Assembly: GCA_934526015.1 (NCBI GenBank)
Contig: CAKSZY010000002.1
Span: forward strand, 216,250-280,249
Direction: 5' to 3'
DNA length: 64,000 bases
Source of the DNA: an uncultured Dokdonella sp.
GTDB lineage: Bacteria > Pseudomonadota > Gammaproteobacteria > Xanthomonadales > Rhodanobacteraceae
In this document: positions 22,501-32,228 of the stretch, piece after piece
How positions within the stretch are numbered: position 1 is the first letter of the stretch
How the letters are laid out: each line of letters opens with the position of its first letter
The notes under the pieces: generated by a model
Seen by the model: only the letters and a program-made list of their open reading frames with translations
Database searches by the model: none
What the model was told of the DNA's origin: nothing
Program-made: the position numbers and the translations under genes

Positions 22501-23138
22501 TCCAGCCAGCCACCGGCATCGACCGGATCGATCGCCGCGGCATCGAGGGCGAGCGCCTGCGACTGCACGAGCTCGCGGGCCAGTACATCCGGTTCGCGCC
22601 AGCGTTCGACGGCCGTGCGCGCGCCTTCGTCGGCCGCGGCGACGACGTGCAGTCGCCAGAAGTCGCGCACGAGTTCCTGCACGGCTTCGCCGTTGGCATC
22701 GGTGTCGAGTTCGAAGAACGGCAGGCCGCTCTCGAACGCGGTTTCCGCCAGCAGTTGCCGGCAGAAACCATGGATCGTCGCCACGAAGGCCTCGTCGAAG
22801 CCGGTCAGTGCGGCTTCGAGGCGCTCCAGCGCGAGGCGCTGGCGCTCGCTGTCGTCACGGTGCACGGCAAGCACGGACTCGAGGGCGGCATCGGTGGAAG
22901 GCTTGCCGCGCAGGCTGCGCAACGCATCGCCGACGCGCAGGCGCAGGCGCTGGCGCAGTTCGCGTGTCGCTGCTTCGGTGAAGGTGACCACGGCGATGCC
23001 GCGCAGCCCGGCATCGCGCTCGAGCAGCAGGCGCAGGTACAGGAGGGCGATGGTGAAGGTCTTGCCGGTACCGGCACTGGCCTCGATCAGGTGCAGGCCA
23101 CGCAACGGCAGGCGGTCGACCGCGAGCGCGGCGGTCAT
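19527..23138 (-). CDS. recB: Exodeoxyribonuclease V subunit beta (RecB helicase-nuclease)
   Basis: A 1203-aa 3'-5' helicase and nuclease. The UvrD-type Walker A motif (EASAGTGKT) is at residues 19-27. Later helicase motifs include [31 protein letters not shown] and [15 protein letters not shown]. The C-terminal nuclease carries [11 protein letters not shown] and [11 protein letters not shown], which align with the metal-binding Asp and catalytic Asp/Lys residues of E. coli RecB. The start at 23138 overlaps the recC stop (ATGA), and the stop overlaps the recD start, so translation is probably coupled. All motifs expected for activity are intact. Its length is close to the E. coli protein. Confidence 0.97.
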   Translation of the reverse strand: MTAALAVDRLPLRGLHLIEASAGTGKTFTIALLYLRLLLERDAGLRGIAVVTFTEAATRELRQRLRLRVGDALRSLRGKPSTDAALESVLAVHRDDSERQRLALERLEAALTGFDEAFVATIHGFCRQLLAETAFESGLPFFELDTDANGEAVQELVRDFWRLHVVAAADEGARTAVERWREPDVLARELVQSQALALDAAAIDPVDAGGWLERAQRAFAVALRDWKACVKDGRAVRALKELREAAQEKRVSIAKDGHHNADALDRCEAAISAPTPDHAQLRPLHLACLREAIARATRKGWSPGVELLAVAGIVETLLDANDEVVRARHAAFLVDALTWVRSGLAARRERLRHFGFDDLIGVLHERLHGADGAALARTIAQRLPALLVDEFQDTDPQQYAILRSLHGGREDGVMFLIGDPKQAIYRFRGGDVFTFRAAAKDAGAHVHTLVDNWRSDPRLIKAVNAVFAKTADAFLHDFIRFEPAQFPRTKNRDRKAEAGKPLVVWRLPDAVDAKGRTLPWTTDAFAERVLAETALQIRKRLVAAHEAGRRLSVAVLVNTNRQAAAAAETLARWNIACDYLGTDSVYESAEAGELAHVLAALAAPGAAATARMALATELFGESLADLLAAHADPDLWERQLARLAAMRLRWQEAGPFAALAMAIQQAAPRLLGRWDGRRRVTNWLHLAEELQHAAAQRESAEEMQRWLARCRREAAERRGYGAREQVRPADDPGEVQVLTIHRSKGLEFDLVFAPFLARTNWAEPRSEPDKPVAWHGDSGRRIDVGGPDWHAHALLHREEQFAESLRLTYVALTRARHEAYTAWAWVRTGNAKSQTSLVGPLAWLILRDGKMKAPEELADIPPAGVDAALEALAARARGGIRIEPLAATLPPVDAAPTPAAPTPLAAAVFHGAIDRRPETLSYSRLFGGSVHAPVADHDEGERVDAAAVAGSGEDIDSEAIAIPQWPRGAAFGNCVHEILEKIPFSALAAADPPSGLLRIAREHRYDAAETRVIAAMVRATVTSTLPGPSGGFTLAALAPGEVLSELEFLFPLPGARLAALEAILADHPRHARPPGELARRRHEVAGLMTGYIDLVLRHDGRYHVIDYKTNLLGASAADYAPSQLAAAVRARDYDLQYLIYLVALQRFLRVRLGDDYDYDRHVGGALYLFVRGLGSGEDHGIHVDRPPRTLIDALDAWCAGGPP

Positions 23139-26100
23139 GCGGCGATCTCCTTCGCGGCCGCGTACAACGGTGCATAGACGGCCGCCGCGAGGCGGCTGAA
23201 CTCGACGCCCGGCACGGGTTCGTCGCCGTCGCGGGTGAACAACGCGGTGAGCGGAGCCTCGCGCTCGCCGGCGCCGGCATCGTTGCCGATCCACGCTTCG
23301 CGCGCGGCGGTATCGGGATGCTTGCGGCCTGCTTTCACCTGTACCCGCGCCCACGCGCTGGCCGAGCGCGGATACAGCGGAAGCGGCCAGCGCCGACCTT
23401 CGACGAAGGCGTTGGCGAGCGCGGCGAGCCACTTGCCCTCCGTTTCGATCGCGCCGAGTTCGAACGATTCGAGCGCGCGGCCGGAAAAGCCGATCGCCCG
23501 CACCGCCACCCCTGTCCGTTCGGCGCCGAGCAGGATCCGCTCGAGCGCGAGGCGCGCAAGATCGATGCCGCGGATGTGCCCGGTGCGCCGCAGCAGCAGT
23601 GCGCGCTTGCTGCCATCGACGAGCAGACGCGGGATGCCCGACAGACGCAGCCCGGAGCTGCCGATGGCGACCTCGCGCCGGGCCGGCTCGGGCGTGCGCA
23701 GCGCGGGCCCGAGCCATCCCGCCGTGGCCGCCTCGATCTGCGCCGCGCAGTCGGCGATTTCCTCCCACTGCGCCTCGCCGGCCGGGCCGAGCGGAAGCAC
23801 GCCCTCGCGTTGCAGCCGATGCCGGTCGGGCCGCCGTTCCAGCGCACCGAGCAGGCGGTCGCCGATGCGGTAGCGCTGCAGCCGGTCGAGCACGAACGGC
23901 TCGCTGTCGCCGATCGCCTCGTCCGCCTGCACCCGCATCGGCAGCGTGTGACGAAACCAGTCGTCGAGCGGATCGCGCAGCCACGCCAGCAGATCCTCGA
24001 GTTCGATGGTCGTGCCGACGTCGTCCGGCGCCAGCATGGCCTCGGCGTCGGCGGCGAACGGCTTCGGCCGCTGCCAAGGCGCCACCAGCGCTTCCGCCGC
24101 CGCGCGCCATGCCGCGTCGTAGCTGCGCACGGCAGCCCCGGCACTGAAGTACGCCGGATCGAACGGATGCAGGCGATGATGGAAGCGCAGGGTCGCCGCC
24201 ACCTCGTTCCACCCATCACCGTGCGCGGCAGCGAGGAAATCGAACAGCTCGTCGACGAGCGGCGACGGCGGACTCGCGCTGCCGCTGCGGACGTCGCGAT
24301 CGACGTGGCTGAGGTAGAACACCTCGCGCGCGGCGACCAGCGCTTCGAGGAACAGGAAGCGGTCATCCTCGCGCACGCTGCGGTCGCCGGGCCGCGGATG
24401 GCGGCGCATGAGGTTGAAGCCGGCGACCGGCTGGCGGCGCGGATAGGCGCCGGCGTCGAGACCGAGCAGGCAGACCACGCGATGCGGCAGGTTGCGCATC
24501 GGCACCATGCCGCAGAAGGTGATGCCGAATCGTCCACCGCGGCGCGCCGAGGGATCGGCCAGCGCGCCTTCGAGCGCCGCACGCACGACTTCGAACGGCA
24601 GGCGCTCCCCTTCCAGCCAGGCATCGGCCTGGGCGCCGAACGTGCGGATCGCCGCCTGCAGCGAACGCACGGCGGCCAGTTCGGCGGCATCGTCCGGCTC
24701 GCTGTCGAACAGCAGTTCGAGTCGTGCCGTCAGCCAATCCCTCCAGCTTGCGGCGGTGCGCGGCACCGCATAGCCGGCGCGCGTCTGCGCCAGCGCATCG
24801 ACGAAGCGCGCGAGTTCGCCGAGCGCGCGCGCATCGGCGCCTTCGACGTTGGCCACCGGCGCGACATCGGCGACGAGGCCGGATTCATCACCGAGCGCAT
24901 GGCCGAGGAGGAGACGATCGAAGCCGAAGCGCCAGCTGTTCGCGTCGACCTGCGCAGCCCCGACCGCTGCGCGGAACGGCGCATCGAGTCCCCAGCGGAT
25001 GGCGGCCTGGTCGAGCCAGCTGGCGATCCAGGCGTGACCGGTGCCGTCGATGCCGAAGCGTCGCGCGATCGCCGGCTCGGCGAGCAGGCCGAGCACGTCG
25101 CCGGTGGTGAAACGGCTGTCGCCGAGCGCAAGCACGCGCAGGAACGCGTCGATCAGCGGATGCACGCTGCGCAGCGGCACGTCGCTGATGCGATAGGGAA
25201 TGGCCAGCGTTTCGTCGGCACCGCCGAACACCGCATCGATGTACGGCACGCAGGCATCGATCTGCGGCGACATGACGAGGATATCGTGCGGCTGCAGGTC
25301 CGGGCGCTGCTCGAACATCGCCAGCAGGCGGTCGCGCAGCACTTCCACCTCGCGGCGCCGGTCGGGACAGCCGTGCAGTTCGATCGAGGGCATCCGCTCG
25401 CGCGGCGGCGGCGCGTGCTCCGGATCGAGCAGCAGCAGGCCCTTCTGCAACCAGCCGAGCAGACTCGACGAATCCGGCACGACGAAGCCGTCGTCGTCAT
25501 GCACGACCACGTCGGGCTCGTGGATCGCCTTCAGGTACTCGCGCCCGAGCCTGCCCCACGAGGCCAGCAGCGGGTGGCCGGCTTCGGCGTGCCCGCTGCG
25601 CCCGGAACGCTGGTGCGCCTTCCACAGACCTTTCAGTCGCGCCTGCTCGCGCAGCGAGACGATGTCGCCCCAGTAGTCGAGACAGGGATTCGGCTGGTAG
25701 AAGCGCATCGGCAGCCGTCCCGCCAGGGCGAGGTAGAACTCGAGCAGCAGCGGCGACAGGAAGGACGCACCGAACACGGCGACGCGGCGCGGCACGCCGG
25801 CCGGCAGCGGCGCCGGATCGCGCAGGCGTTCGAGCGCGCGCGCCATCAGGCTGGCGCGGTCCTGCTCGGTCGTGCCGGCGACGAGGTGACGCCACAGCTC
25901 GGCCTGCCAGTCCTCGTCGGGGTCGGACACGGCACGACCACCCTGCGCCCAGGCACGCACCCAGTGCGGGCGGTTGACCATGTATTCGTCGAAGGTGCGC
26001 GCGAGCTGGCCGGCAAGCTCGTACTGCTTGCGCGCATCGCTGCCGTCACCGAGATAGCGCCGAACCGGCGCAAAGCGCGGGTCGCCGATCCACTTCGGCA

Positions 26101-26401
26101 ATGCCGCGTGGATGCGCCAGGTCAGCGCCTCGCGCGAGAACGCGGAATCCGCCGGCAGGTCGCCGAGGCTTGCCCGCAGGACTTCCCAGGCGAACGACGA
26201 CGGCAACGGAAAGTCGATGTTGGCGGCGATGCCGAGGCGACCGGCGATGCGCTCCTGCAGCCATCGCCCGAGCGCGGGGTGCCCCACCACGATGACCTGG
26301 CGGCACAGCGGATCGGCGTCGAGCTGCTGCAACTCCTCGTCGACGAGCCGATCGGCGAGGACTTCGAGCCGGTTGCCGTGGAGGAAGGTGGCGACTTCCA
26401 T
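23135..26401 (-). CDS. recC: Exodeoxyribonuclease V subunit gamma (RecC)
   Basis: The 1088-aa Chi-scanning subunit of RecBCD, structurally an inactivated helicase-nuclease. The N-terminus MEVATFLHGNRLEVLADRL aligns with the E. coli RecC start, and IAANIDFPLPSSFAWEVL is the hallmark block. The CLLGLDAGAYPRRQPVAGFN and DDRFLFLEALVAAREVFYLS segments are also family-specific. The ATG at 26401 is chosen from that alignment; a second in-frame ATG at 26449 would add 16 residues. It is the first gene of the recC-recB-recD unit and diverges from the unknown secreted protein at 26547. Order and overlaps are conserved in related gammaproteobacteria. Confidence 0.95.
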   Translation of the reverse strand: MEVATFLHGNRLEVLADRLVDEELQQLDADPLCRQVIVVGHPALGRWLQERIAGRLGIAANIDFPLPSSFAWEVLRASLGDLPADSAFSREALTWRIHAALPKWIGDPRFAPVRRYLGDGSDARKQYELAGQLARTFDEYMVNRPHWVRAWAQGGRAVSDPDEDWQAELWRHLVAGTTEQDRASLMARALERLRDPAPLPAGVPRRVAVFGASFLSPLLLEFYLALAGRLPMRFYQPNPCLDYWGDIVSLREQARLKGLWKAHQRSGRSGHAEAGHPLLASWGRLGREYLKAIHEPDVVVHDDDGFVVPDSSSLLGWLQKGLLLLDPEHAPPPRERMPSIELHGCPDRRREVEVLRDRLLAMFEQRPDLQPHDILVMSPQIDACVPYIDAVFGGADETLAIPYRISDVPLRSVHPLIDAFLRVLALGDSRFTTGDVLGLLAEPAIARRFGIDGTGHAWIASWLDQAAIRWGLDAPFRAAVGAAQVDANSWRFGFDRLLLGHALGDESGLVADVAPVANVEGADARALGELARFVDALAQTRAGYAVPRTAASWRDWLTARLELLFDSEPDDAAELAAVRSLQAAIRTFGAQADAWLEGERLPFEVVRAALEGALADPSARRGGRFGITFCGMVPMRNLPHRVVCLLGLDAGAYPRRQPVAGFNLMRRHPRPGDRSVREDDRFLFLEALVAAREVFYLSHVDRDVRSGSASPPSPLVDELFDFLAAAHGDGWNEVAATLRFHHRLHPFDPAYFSAGAAVRSYDAAWRAAAEALVAPWQRPKPFAADAEAMLAPDDVGTTIELEDLLAWLRDPLDDWFRHTLPMRVQADEAIGDSEPFVLDRLQRYRIGDRLLGALERRPDRHRLQREGVLPLGPAGEAQWEEIADCAAQIEAATAGWLGPALRTPEPARREVAIGSSGLRLSGIPRLLVDGSKRALLLRRTGHIRGIDLARLALERILLGAERTGVAVRAIGFSGRALESFELGAIETEGKWLAALANAFVEGRRWPLPLYPRSASAWARVQVKAGRKHPDTAAREAWIGNDAGAGEREAPLTALFTRDGDEPVPGVEFSRLAAAVYAPLYAAAKEIAA

Positions 26402-26546
26402 GTGCTTCGCGCGAATGCCTGCTGAACGGAGGAGCCGCGAGTCTGCCATGGCCGGCGTCCGCGTGCCGATGATGGCTAGAATGAGGTTTCGTTCCACCCT
26501 GCATCGCCCACGCCGCTGGACATGGCGATGCGCCTGCGATCCGCCG

Positions 26547-27926
26547 ATGCCGCCCCTGCCCTTCCTCCGCTGCTGTGTCGCCGTGACCCTGTGCCTGCTC
26601 GCCAGCCGCGTGCAGGCGCAGGCGCACGAACTCGAGCCGGTCCTCGATGCGACTTCGTTCGCCCCGCCGGCGTTGCTGTCGGGGCCGGGCTTCCGGGTCG
26701 ATCCGCATGTCGAGATCCGCGGCTACATGGCGCGCTTCACCCTCGACACGCCGGTCGGCGTCATCCACGCCGACAGCGTCGAGATCCTCTCCGATCGCGT
26801 CGCCGAACTGCCGGCGCTGGAAGCCCTCGACGCGGTGACGCATTCGGCGGCGTTCGCCCGCGCGGCGACCGACAGCGCCGGATCGACCGCAAGCGACCTC
26901 GGCCAGGTGCTGTTTCATCCGCTCGACACGCTGACCGGTCTTCCGGCCGGCGTCGCGCGCTACCTCGGCCGCCGGCTTGCCCGGTTCGGCGACCAGGCCC
27001 GACGGCTCTCCGACCGCGCCGCCATCCGCCTCGGCACCGATGGCACGAAGTATCCGCGCGGCGACGGCCCGATGAGCGATGCCGCCGACGTCGCGCGCGA
27101 GGAGGCGGCAACGGCCGGCAGCTCGCGGAAGAAGCGCTGGCACCAGCGTGCTGCCGACGAACTCGAGCGCGAGCTCAAGCGCCAGGCGGAGTTCGGCAAG
27201 GTGCGCCGCAATCTGGCCCGGCAGCTCGGCATCGATCCCTACACGCGCAATCCCTACATCCGCGAGCGCCTCGATCGTCTCGCCTGGGCCGGCGCGGGCG
27301 GACGCCTTGCCGCGAACACGGCGATCGCTTCGATCGGCGGCAGCGGCGCCGTCGTCCTCGGCCACGGCAGGCGTCTCAACGAGATCGTCTGGACCCTCGA
27401 TGCCGACAACCTGCGCGAACGCAACCACGGGCGCCTGCGCCGCCATTGCAGCGATGAACTGCTGATGCGCCAGTTCCTGCGTCGCGGCGTGTTCACGCCG
27501 AGCCTGCAGACCGCCCTCGTCGACGCCCTCGATGCGCTGCAACCCGCCGCCGGCGGCAACGCCCTGCTCGAACTGGCGATGACCGCGAACAGCGAGTTCG
27601 AGGCGCGCTTCGTCGTCAACGCGCTGGAGATGCTCGCGCAGGCCCTCGGCAAGCGTGCGCGCGGCGGACGTCTGCTGGCGGTCGGTGCCGGGCTCGCCTA
27701 CGACAGCGTCGATGGCGAGCGCGTGCTGCCATTGCCGGTCGACTACCTCGCCTGGACCGGCGAAGTCGAGGAATTCCTCGACCGCGCGGAGTTCCGCCAT
27801 GCCGACAAGCGCGTGCTGATCGGCGGCGACGCGAGCCTGCGCAGCCAGCGCGAGCTCACCCGTCGCGGCTGGAGCATCGTCGTGCGCACCGAAGCCGCCG
27901 ACGGCGCGCGGATCGCGGCGAACTGA
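26547..27926 (+). CDS. Unknown secreted protein, 459 aa
   Basis: Not recognised. Residues 1-24 form a signal peptide (FLRCCVAVTLCLLASRVQA), so the product is probably periplasmic or secreted. An N-terminal beta-rich part (EIRGYMARFTLDTPVGVIHADSVEI) is followed by a basic, helical middle (RKKRWHQRAADELERELKR) and the run PYTRNPYIRERLDRLAWAGA, which looks conserved. The C-terminal half is alpha/beta without a known catalytic motif and ends LTRRGWSIVVRTEA. MPPLPFLRCC is taken as start because it begins a signal peptide; longer in-frame starts upstream would bury it. It diverges from recC, and the strong terminator downstream belongs to sucCD on the other strand. Confidence 0.7.
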   Translation: MPPLPFLRCCVAVTLCLLASRVQAQAHELEPVLDATSFAPPALLSGPGFRVDPHVEIRGYMARFTLDTPVGVIHADSVEILSDRVAELPALEALDAVTHSAAFARAATDSAGSTASDLGQVLFHPLDTLTGLPAGVARYLGRRLARFGDQARRLSDRAAIRLGTDGTKYPRGDGPMSDAADVAREEAATAGSSRKKRWHQRAADELERELKRQAEFGKVRRNLARQLGIDPYTRNPYIRERLDRLAWAGAGGRLAANTAIASIGGSGAVVLGHGRRLNEIVWTLDADNLRERNHGRLRRHCSDELLMRQFLRRGVFTPSLQTALVDALDALQPAAGGNALLELAMTANSEFEARFVVNALEMLAQALGKRARGGRLLAVGAGLAYDSVDGERVLPLPVDYLAWTGEVEEFLDRAEFRHADKRVLIGGDASLRSQRELTRRGWSIVVRTEAADGARIAAN

Positions 27927-27994
27927 AAGCGCAACAACGCCGACAGCGCGCCGCCCGCGTCCGCGCCACGTTCCCGCGACCCGGCGGGCGCAAC

Positions 27995-28024
27995 GAAAAA
28001 GGCCGCGGATCGCTCCGCGGCCTT
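27995..28024 (-). terminator. Rho-independent terminator of sucCD
   Basis: A 10-bp perfect stem (AAGGCCGCGG / CCGCGGCCTT, loop 6 nt) at 27999-28024 is followed on the minus strand by a run of U (TTTTTCG). It lies 30 bp after the sucD stop, a textbook intrinsic terminator. A near-identical layout ends the subtilase at 35132. Confidence 0.88.
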
Positions 28025-28053
28025 CGCCGCTTGTGCAGACGCGGCGCTGACGC

Positions 28054-28926
28054 CTACTTCAGCTTCGTCGCCAGCACCTTGCCGAGGTCGGCCGGCGACT
28101 TGACCGTGGTCACGCCGGCCTTCTCCAGTGCCTCGAACTTCGCCGCCGCCGTGCCCTTGCCGCCGGAAATGATCGCGCCGGCATGACCCATGCGCTTGCC
28201 GGCCGGAGCGGAGGCACCGGCGATGAAGGCAACCACCGGCTTGGTCACGTGTTCGGCGATGTATTCGGCGGCTTCCTCCTCGGCGCTGCCGCCGATCTCG
28301 CCGACCATGATGATGCCCTCGGTCTGCGGATCGTCCTGGAACAGCTTCAGGCAGTCGACGAAGTTGAGGCCGTTGATCGGATCGCCGCCGATGCCGATGC
28401 AGGTGGACTGGCCGAGGCCGACGCTGGTGGTCTGGAACACCGCCTCGTAGGTCAGCGTGCCGGAGCGCGACACGATGCCGACCTTGCCGGGCTTGTGGAT
28501 GTGGCCCGGCATGATGCCGATCTTGCATTCGCCGGGAGTGATGACGCCGGGACAGTTCGGGCCGACCAGCACGGTGTCCGGATGCGCCTTCAGCACGTTC
28601 TTCACGCGCAGCATGTCGAGCACCGGAATGCCCTCGGTGATGGCGACGATGACCTTGATGCCGGCATCGATCGCCTCGAGGATCGCGTCGGCGGCGAACG
28701 GCGGCGGCACGAAGATCATCGACGCATCGGCGCCGGTCTCGACGACCGCATCGGCGACGGTGTCGAACACCGGCAGCTCGATGTGGGTGGTGCCGCCCTT
28801 GCCGGGGGTCACGCCGCCGACCAGGCGGGTGCCGTAGTCGAGCGCCTGGGTCGAATGGAAGGTGCCCTGCTGGCCGGTGAAGCCCTGGGTGATGACCTTG
28901 GTGTTGCTGTTGATGAGGACGCTCAT
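28054..28926 (-). CDS. sucD: Succinyl-CoA synthetase subunit alpha (ADP-forming)
   Basis: The 290-aa CoA-binding subunit of the TCA-cycle enzyme that makes ATP or GTP from succinyl-CoA. The Rossmann CoA-binding domain opens with [15 protein letters not shown]; the [20 protein letters not shown] and [11 protein letters not shown] blocks follow. The phosphorylated His is in [18 protein letters not shown]. The ATG at 28926 has a GAAGGA ribosome-binding site. It follows sucC after 14 bp, and the two form a heterotetrameric enzyme. The frame is open upstream, but those codons are antisense-like and lie inside sucC. Confidence 0.97.
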   Translation of the reverse strand: MSVLINSNTKVITQGFTGQQGTFHSTQALDYGTRLVGGVTPGKGGTTHIELPVFDTVADAVVETGADASMIFVPPPFAADAILEAIDAGIKVIVAITEGIPVLDMLRVKNVLKAHPDTVLVGPNCPGVITPGECKIGIMPGHIHKPGKVGIVSRSGTLTYEAVFQTTSVGLGQSTCIGIGGDPINGLNFVDCLKLFQDDPQTEGIIMVGEIGGSAEEEAAEYIAEHVTKPVVAFIAGASAPAGKRMGHAGAIISGGKGTAAAKFEALEKAGVTTVKSPADLGKVLATKLK

Positions 28927-28940
28927 GGGGGTTCCTTCGC

Positions 28941-30107
28941 TCAGGCGGCTTTGACGGCGGCAACCGCCTTCTGCGCGGCGTCGTTGAGATCGACGGCCGG
29001 GGTGATCTTGAGGCCGGAATTGACCAGCAGCTCGCGACCCTTCTCGACGTTGGTGCCCTCGAGGCGGGCGATGACCGGGATGGTCAGGCCGACTTCCTTC
29101 ACCGCCGCGATGATGCCCTCGGCGATGAGGTCGCAGCGGACGATGCCGCCGAAGATGTTGACGAGGATCGCCTCGACCTTGTCCGAGGACAGGATCAGCT
29201 TGAACGCCTCGGTCACGCGTTCCTTGGTCGCGCCGCCGCCGACGTCGAGGAAGTTGGCCGGCTCGGCGCCGTTGAGCTTGATGACGTCCATCGTCGCCAT
29301 GGCGAGACCGGCGCCATTGACCATGCAACCGATGTTGCCGCCCATCGTCACGTAGTTGAGGTTGTGCTGCACGGCGGCCGCTTCGGCGGGATCCTCCTGC
29401 GACTCGTCGCGCATCGCGGCCAGGCGCGGATGGCGGAACTCGGCGTTGTCGTCGGAATTGATCTTGCCGTCCAGCGCCATGAGGTCGCCGCCGGCCACCA
29501 CCGCGAGCGGATTGAGCTCGACGAGGGCGAGGTCCTTGTCGTTGAACAGCTTGAAGAGGCCGAGCATGATCTTCGTCAGCTGCCCGGCCTGGCGCGCATT
29601 GAGGCCCATGTCGAAGGCCAGGCGGCGCGCGTGGTAGGGCTGCACGCCCTCGACGAAATCCACCTCGAGCGTGTGGATCTTCTCCGGCGTGTCGCGGGCG
29701 ACCTGCTCGATGTCGACGCCGCCGGCCGCCGAGGCGATGAAGGACACCGTGCGGCTGCCGCGATCGACCAGCACCGACATGTAGAGCTCGCTGACGATGT
29801 CGGTGGCTTCGGTGACGAGGACGAGGTTGACCGGCAGCGCACGCCCGGCCGACTGGTAGGTCTCCATCTTCGTGCCGAGCATGCCGGCCGCGGCCGTGCG
29901 CACGTCGTCGGTGGTCTTGCAGAACTTGACGCCGCCGGCCTTGCCGCGCCCGCCGGCATGGATCTGCGCCTTGACCATCCAGGGGCCCTTGCCGAGCGAC
30001 TGGGCGACGGCGACGGCCTCATCGGCGCTGCTGGCGACCTTGCCCGCGGGGACCGGCAGGCCGTACTCGGCGAACAGTTCCTTCGCCTGATATTCGTGGA
30101 AGTTCAT
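28941..30107 (-). CDS. sucC: Succinyl-CoA synthetase subunit beta (ADP-forming)
   Basis: The 388-aa ATP-grasp subunit, which binds nucleotide and succinate. The start [20 protein letters not shown] is the family N-terminus. The ATP-grasp fold includes [20 protein letters not shown] and [12 protein letters not shown]. The C-terminal ligase domain has [14 protein letters not shown] and [19 protein letters not shown]. The ATG at 30107 is therefore preferred to longer forms. It is the first gene of sucC-sucD, with a possible sigma-70 promoter 105 bp upstream. The complex sits between the 2-oxoglutarate and succinate dehydrogenase steps; neither of those is encoded nearby. Confidence 0.97.
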   Translation of the reverse strand: MNFHEYQAKELFAEYGLPVPAGKVASSADEAVAVAQSLGKGPWMVKAQIHAGGRGKAGGVKFCKTTDDVRTAAAGMLGTKMETYQSAGRALPVNLVLVTEATDIVSELYMSVLVDRGSRTVSFIASAAGGVDIEQVARDTPEKIHTLEVDFVEGVQPYHARRLAFDMGLNARQAGQLTKIMLGLFKLFNDKDLALVELNPLAVVAGGDLMALDGKINSDDNAEFRHPRLAAMRDESQEDPAEAAAVQHNLNYVTMGGNIGCMVNGAGLAMATMDVIKLNGAEPANFLDVGGGATKERVTEAFKLILSSDKVEAILVNIFGGIVRCDLIAEGIIAAVKEVGLTIPVIARLEGTNVEKGRELLVNSGLKITPAVDLNDAAQKAVAAVKAA

Positions 30108-30420
30108 GCATGCACCTTGCTGGGTTGCGCACACCGCCGGCACCGGAATGGTGCTGGCGGGACCGGGCGGAGACACCGATGGAGGATCGGTCCGCGGAAA
30201 AGCCGGCACGCATTTTCGGCAATCCGTGCTGCGATTGCAAAATGGCCGGTTGTCGCGCCGCCGGCGCGGCAAGCCGGATCGCCCCGTCGCGCCGCCGAAG
30301 TGGCCGGGAAAACCGCGGCCGCCGGCTGCCGCGCCGCACCACGCGTCCGCGGCCGCGCCGGCCGATCGCCGACGTCAGCGGGCGGATACGCGCCGGTACC
30401 CGCCCTGCGCCGGACAGCGC
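30108..30420. other. 313-bp gap between sucC and the M64 peptidase gene
   Basis: No coding frame with homology is seen. The sucC-proximal third has a lower-GC stretch that holds the predicted promoter at 30212. The rest is very GC-rich with many short CCGGC/GCCGG repeats and no clear terminator for the M64 gene, whose stop is at 30421. Confidence 0.5.
30212..30240 (-). promoter_or_regulatory. Candidate sigma-70 promoter of sucCD
   Basis: On the minus strand, TTGCAA (30240-30235) and GAAAAT (30217-30212) are separated by 17 nt. Each matches its consensus at four of six positions. It is the best-placed candidate in the 313-bp gap upstream of sucC, leaving a leader of about 100 nt. Confidence 0.35.
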
Positions 30421-32115
30421 CTATTCGAAGCCGTGCTGGAACAGCCGGTCGGCGTCGATCTGGATCGTCCAGCTGCGCGTGTGGGTGGTCAGGCCGTCGG
30501 CCATCTGCGCGTGGACGAACGCGGTCGTGTCGGTCGCGCGCAGTTCCAGCGTGCGCACGGCCGGCGTCGCCGCCGCCTGGGTGAAGAGGTGGGATTCGCC
30601 GGTCGCCCCGGGAATCGGCGTGCCGTCGAGGTACCACTGCAGGGCGATGGTGCCGATCACCGGGCGCAGGATCGTGGCGGTGAACGTGCGCGGCGTGCCG
30701 GTGGCAACGACCACCGGCGTCGCCGGCGACGGCGACTCGCTGCCGGGCTCGATCAGGTCGATGCCGCCGGCCGGCGTGCCGAAGCCGCCGCGGTAGAGGT
30801 ACTTCACGTATTCCTGCCGGCACACGCTGCAGAAGCTGGAGCCGAGGCTGCGCATCAGGCAACTGTTGTTGGTCGGCCGGTACATGCCGCTGGTGAGGTA
30901 GCGCGCACCTTCGAACAGTCCGGTACCGGGCGTGCCGGCCGGAGTCGGGATGGCGATGCCCGGCGTGAACCAGCTGCGCCACTTGATCAGCGCCGGATCG
31001 GTCTGGTTGGTGACATTGGCTTCGCAGTTCGGCGAGGCGCCGAGGTCGCTGCAGGCCGGGAAACCGGGATACGCGGTCGTGTATTCATCCGCGAGCCTGT
31101 GGAAGCTGTGGCCGTACTCGTGGATGACGATCAGCGCGGCCTGCGCGTTCGCCGAGGTCACCGCATAGCTGCCGCCGGCGCCGCCGTAGAGCGGATCGTT
31201 GACGGTGACGAGGATCTTGTCCCAGTCCGGGTACGCCCCGGCCGCGGTGAACACCTTGGAGGCGTTCACCGTCAGCAGGCGGTGGATCTGGTTCGTGCAG
31301 TAGCGGCCGTCGAGCGCGGTGACGACGAAAGTGCCGGCGGCACCGTCGTTCTGGGCGGCGGCATCCGCACAGCAGGCGGTCGTGGTGCAGCCGGCCTGGT
31401 AGGGCGGATGGTCGGCTCCCGACTGCGTCGAGGCGATGAAGCCGCTGCGCCAGTTGACGAAATTGGCGTACTCCTTGTACGGACTGACGGCGAAAATGGC
31501 GGTTTCCAGCGCATTGACATGGCTGTTGAACGTCGCTTCCTGGGCTGCCGTGTAACCGTCGCCGAGGACCAGCAGGTCGACCCGGTTGGCCGGATCGCCG
31601 CCGGCTCCGGCCGGCTCGTTGCCCGCCTCGATCCGCGCCTGCGCGCTGCCGGCCATGGGCAGGCGATCGGCCGCTGCGGCCAGTGCCGTCAGGTCGAAGC
31701 GCTGCGTCCCTGCCGCCGTCTCGAATTCGACGGCCTCTGCCTCGGCGAGCGGCACGCGCAGCACGAAGGCCGGATCGGGATCGGCGGCAAAGCGGCCTTC
31801 GATCTCGCCGTGGCCATGCTCGAGGTCACGGGCGAACTCGGCCCGCAGCACGCGCGAGACCTCGACCTCGCGCCGCTCGCTGCGGCCGCCGTCCTTGACC
31901 GCACGCCAGCCGAGGCGGCCATCGAGATGACCCGGCAGCGACGGTGCGACCGCGGCGGCGGTGTCGGCGGCAAGCTCGACCGTGGCATGGAAACGCGCCT
32001 CGATGCGACCCTGCGCGTCGAAGCCGAACACGACATAGTGGGCCGGCACCGCCCATGCCGGCAGTGCCGCCATCGCCGTCAACAGGACGATCGCACGCAA
32101 CTTCGAATGCCTCAT
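30421..32115 (-). CDS. Secreted M64 (IgA-peptidase-like) metallopeptidase with LFQHGFE tail
   Basis: A 564-aa exported zinc peptidase. The signal peptide is residues 1-22 (IVLLTAMAALPAWA). A beta-sandwich pro-region (about 25-160) precedes the catalytic M64 domain (about 175-470). VDLLVLGDGYTAAQEATF begins it, and the zinc motif HEYGHSFHRLADEY has His332, Glu333 and His336. Several Cys residues (CTTTACC, CSVCRQEY) suggest disulfides. A C-terminal Ig-like domain follows, and the protein ends DRLFQHGFE, close to the tail of the CotH protein. The ATG at 32115 has a GGAGGGGTGG ribosome-binding site. M64 is named for Clostridium IgA peptidase; the target here is unknown. Confidence 0.87.
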   Translation of the reverse strand: MRHSKLRAIVLLTAMAALPAWAVPAHYVVFGFDAQGRIEARFHATVELAADTAAAVAPSLPGHLDGRLGWRAVKDGGRSERREVEVSRVLRAEFARDLEHGHGEIEGRFAADPDPAFVLRVPLAEAEAVEFETAAGTQRFDLTALAAAADRLPMAGSAQARIEAGNEPAGAGGDPANRVDLLVLGDGYTAAQEATFNSHVNALETAIFAVSPYKEYANFVNWRSGFIASTQSGADHPPYQAGCTTTACCADAAAQNDGAAGTFVVTALDGRYCTNQIHRLLTVNASKVFTAAGAYPDWDKILVTVNDPLYGGAGGSYAVTSANAQAALIVIHEYGHSFHRLADEYTTAYPGFPACSDLGASPNCEANVTNQTDPALIKWRSWFTPGIAIPTPAGTPGTGLFEGARYLTSGMYRPTNNSCLMRSLGSSFCSVCRQEYVKYLYRGGFGTPAGGIDLIEPGSESPSPATPVVVATGTPRTFTATILRPVIGTIALQWYLDGTPIPGATGESHLFTQAAATPAVRTLELRATDTTAFVHAQMADGLTTHTRSWTIQIDADRLFQHGFE

Positions 32116-32200
32116 CTCCACCCCTCCCTTCAGCTGCAGGAAGCATAGCGGAGCCGGGCTTGCCGCGACGAACACCTATGGCGGCACGAGTCCGCCGGCC

Positions 32201-32206
32201 TATACT
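32201..32206 (+). promoter_or_regulatory. Candidate -10 element of pilS
   Basis: TATACT matches the sigma-70 -10 consensus at five of six positions and lies in the divergent 113-bp spacer between the M64 gene and pilS. No convincing -35 hexamer is seen 16-18 nt upstream. Transcription would begin only about 15 nt before the start codon. Confidence 0.35.
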
Positions 32207-32228
32207 GGGTCACCGCGGAGGAATGCTC

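Noticed and set aside
19593..26425. Two long plus-strand frames opposite recB and recC
   Set aside because: Antisense shadows. All RecB, RecC and RecD motifs are intact on the minus strand with ATGA overlaps.
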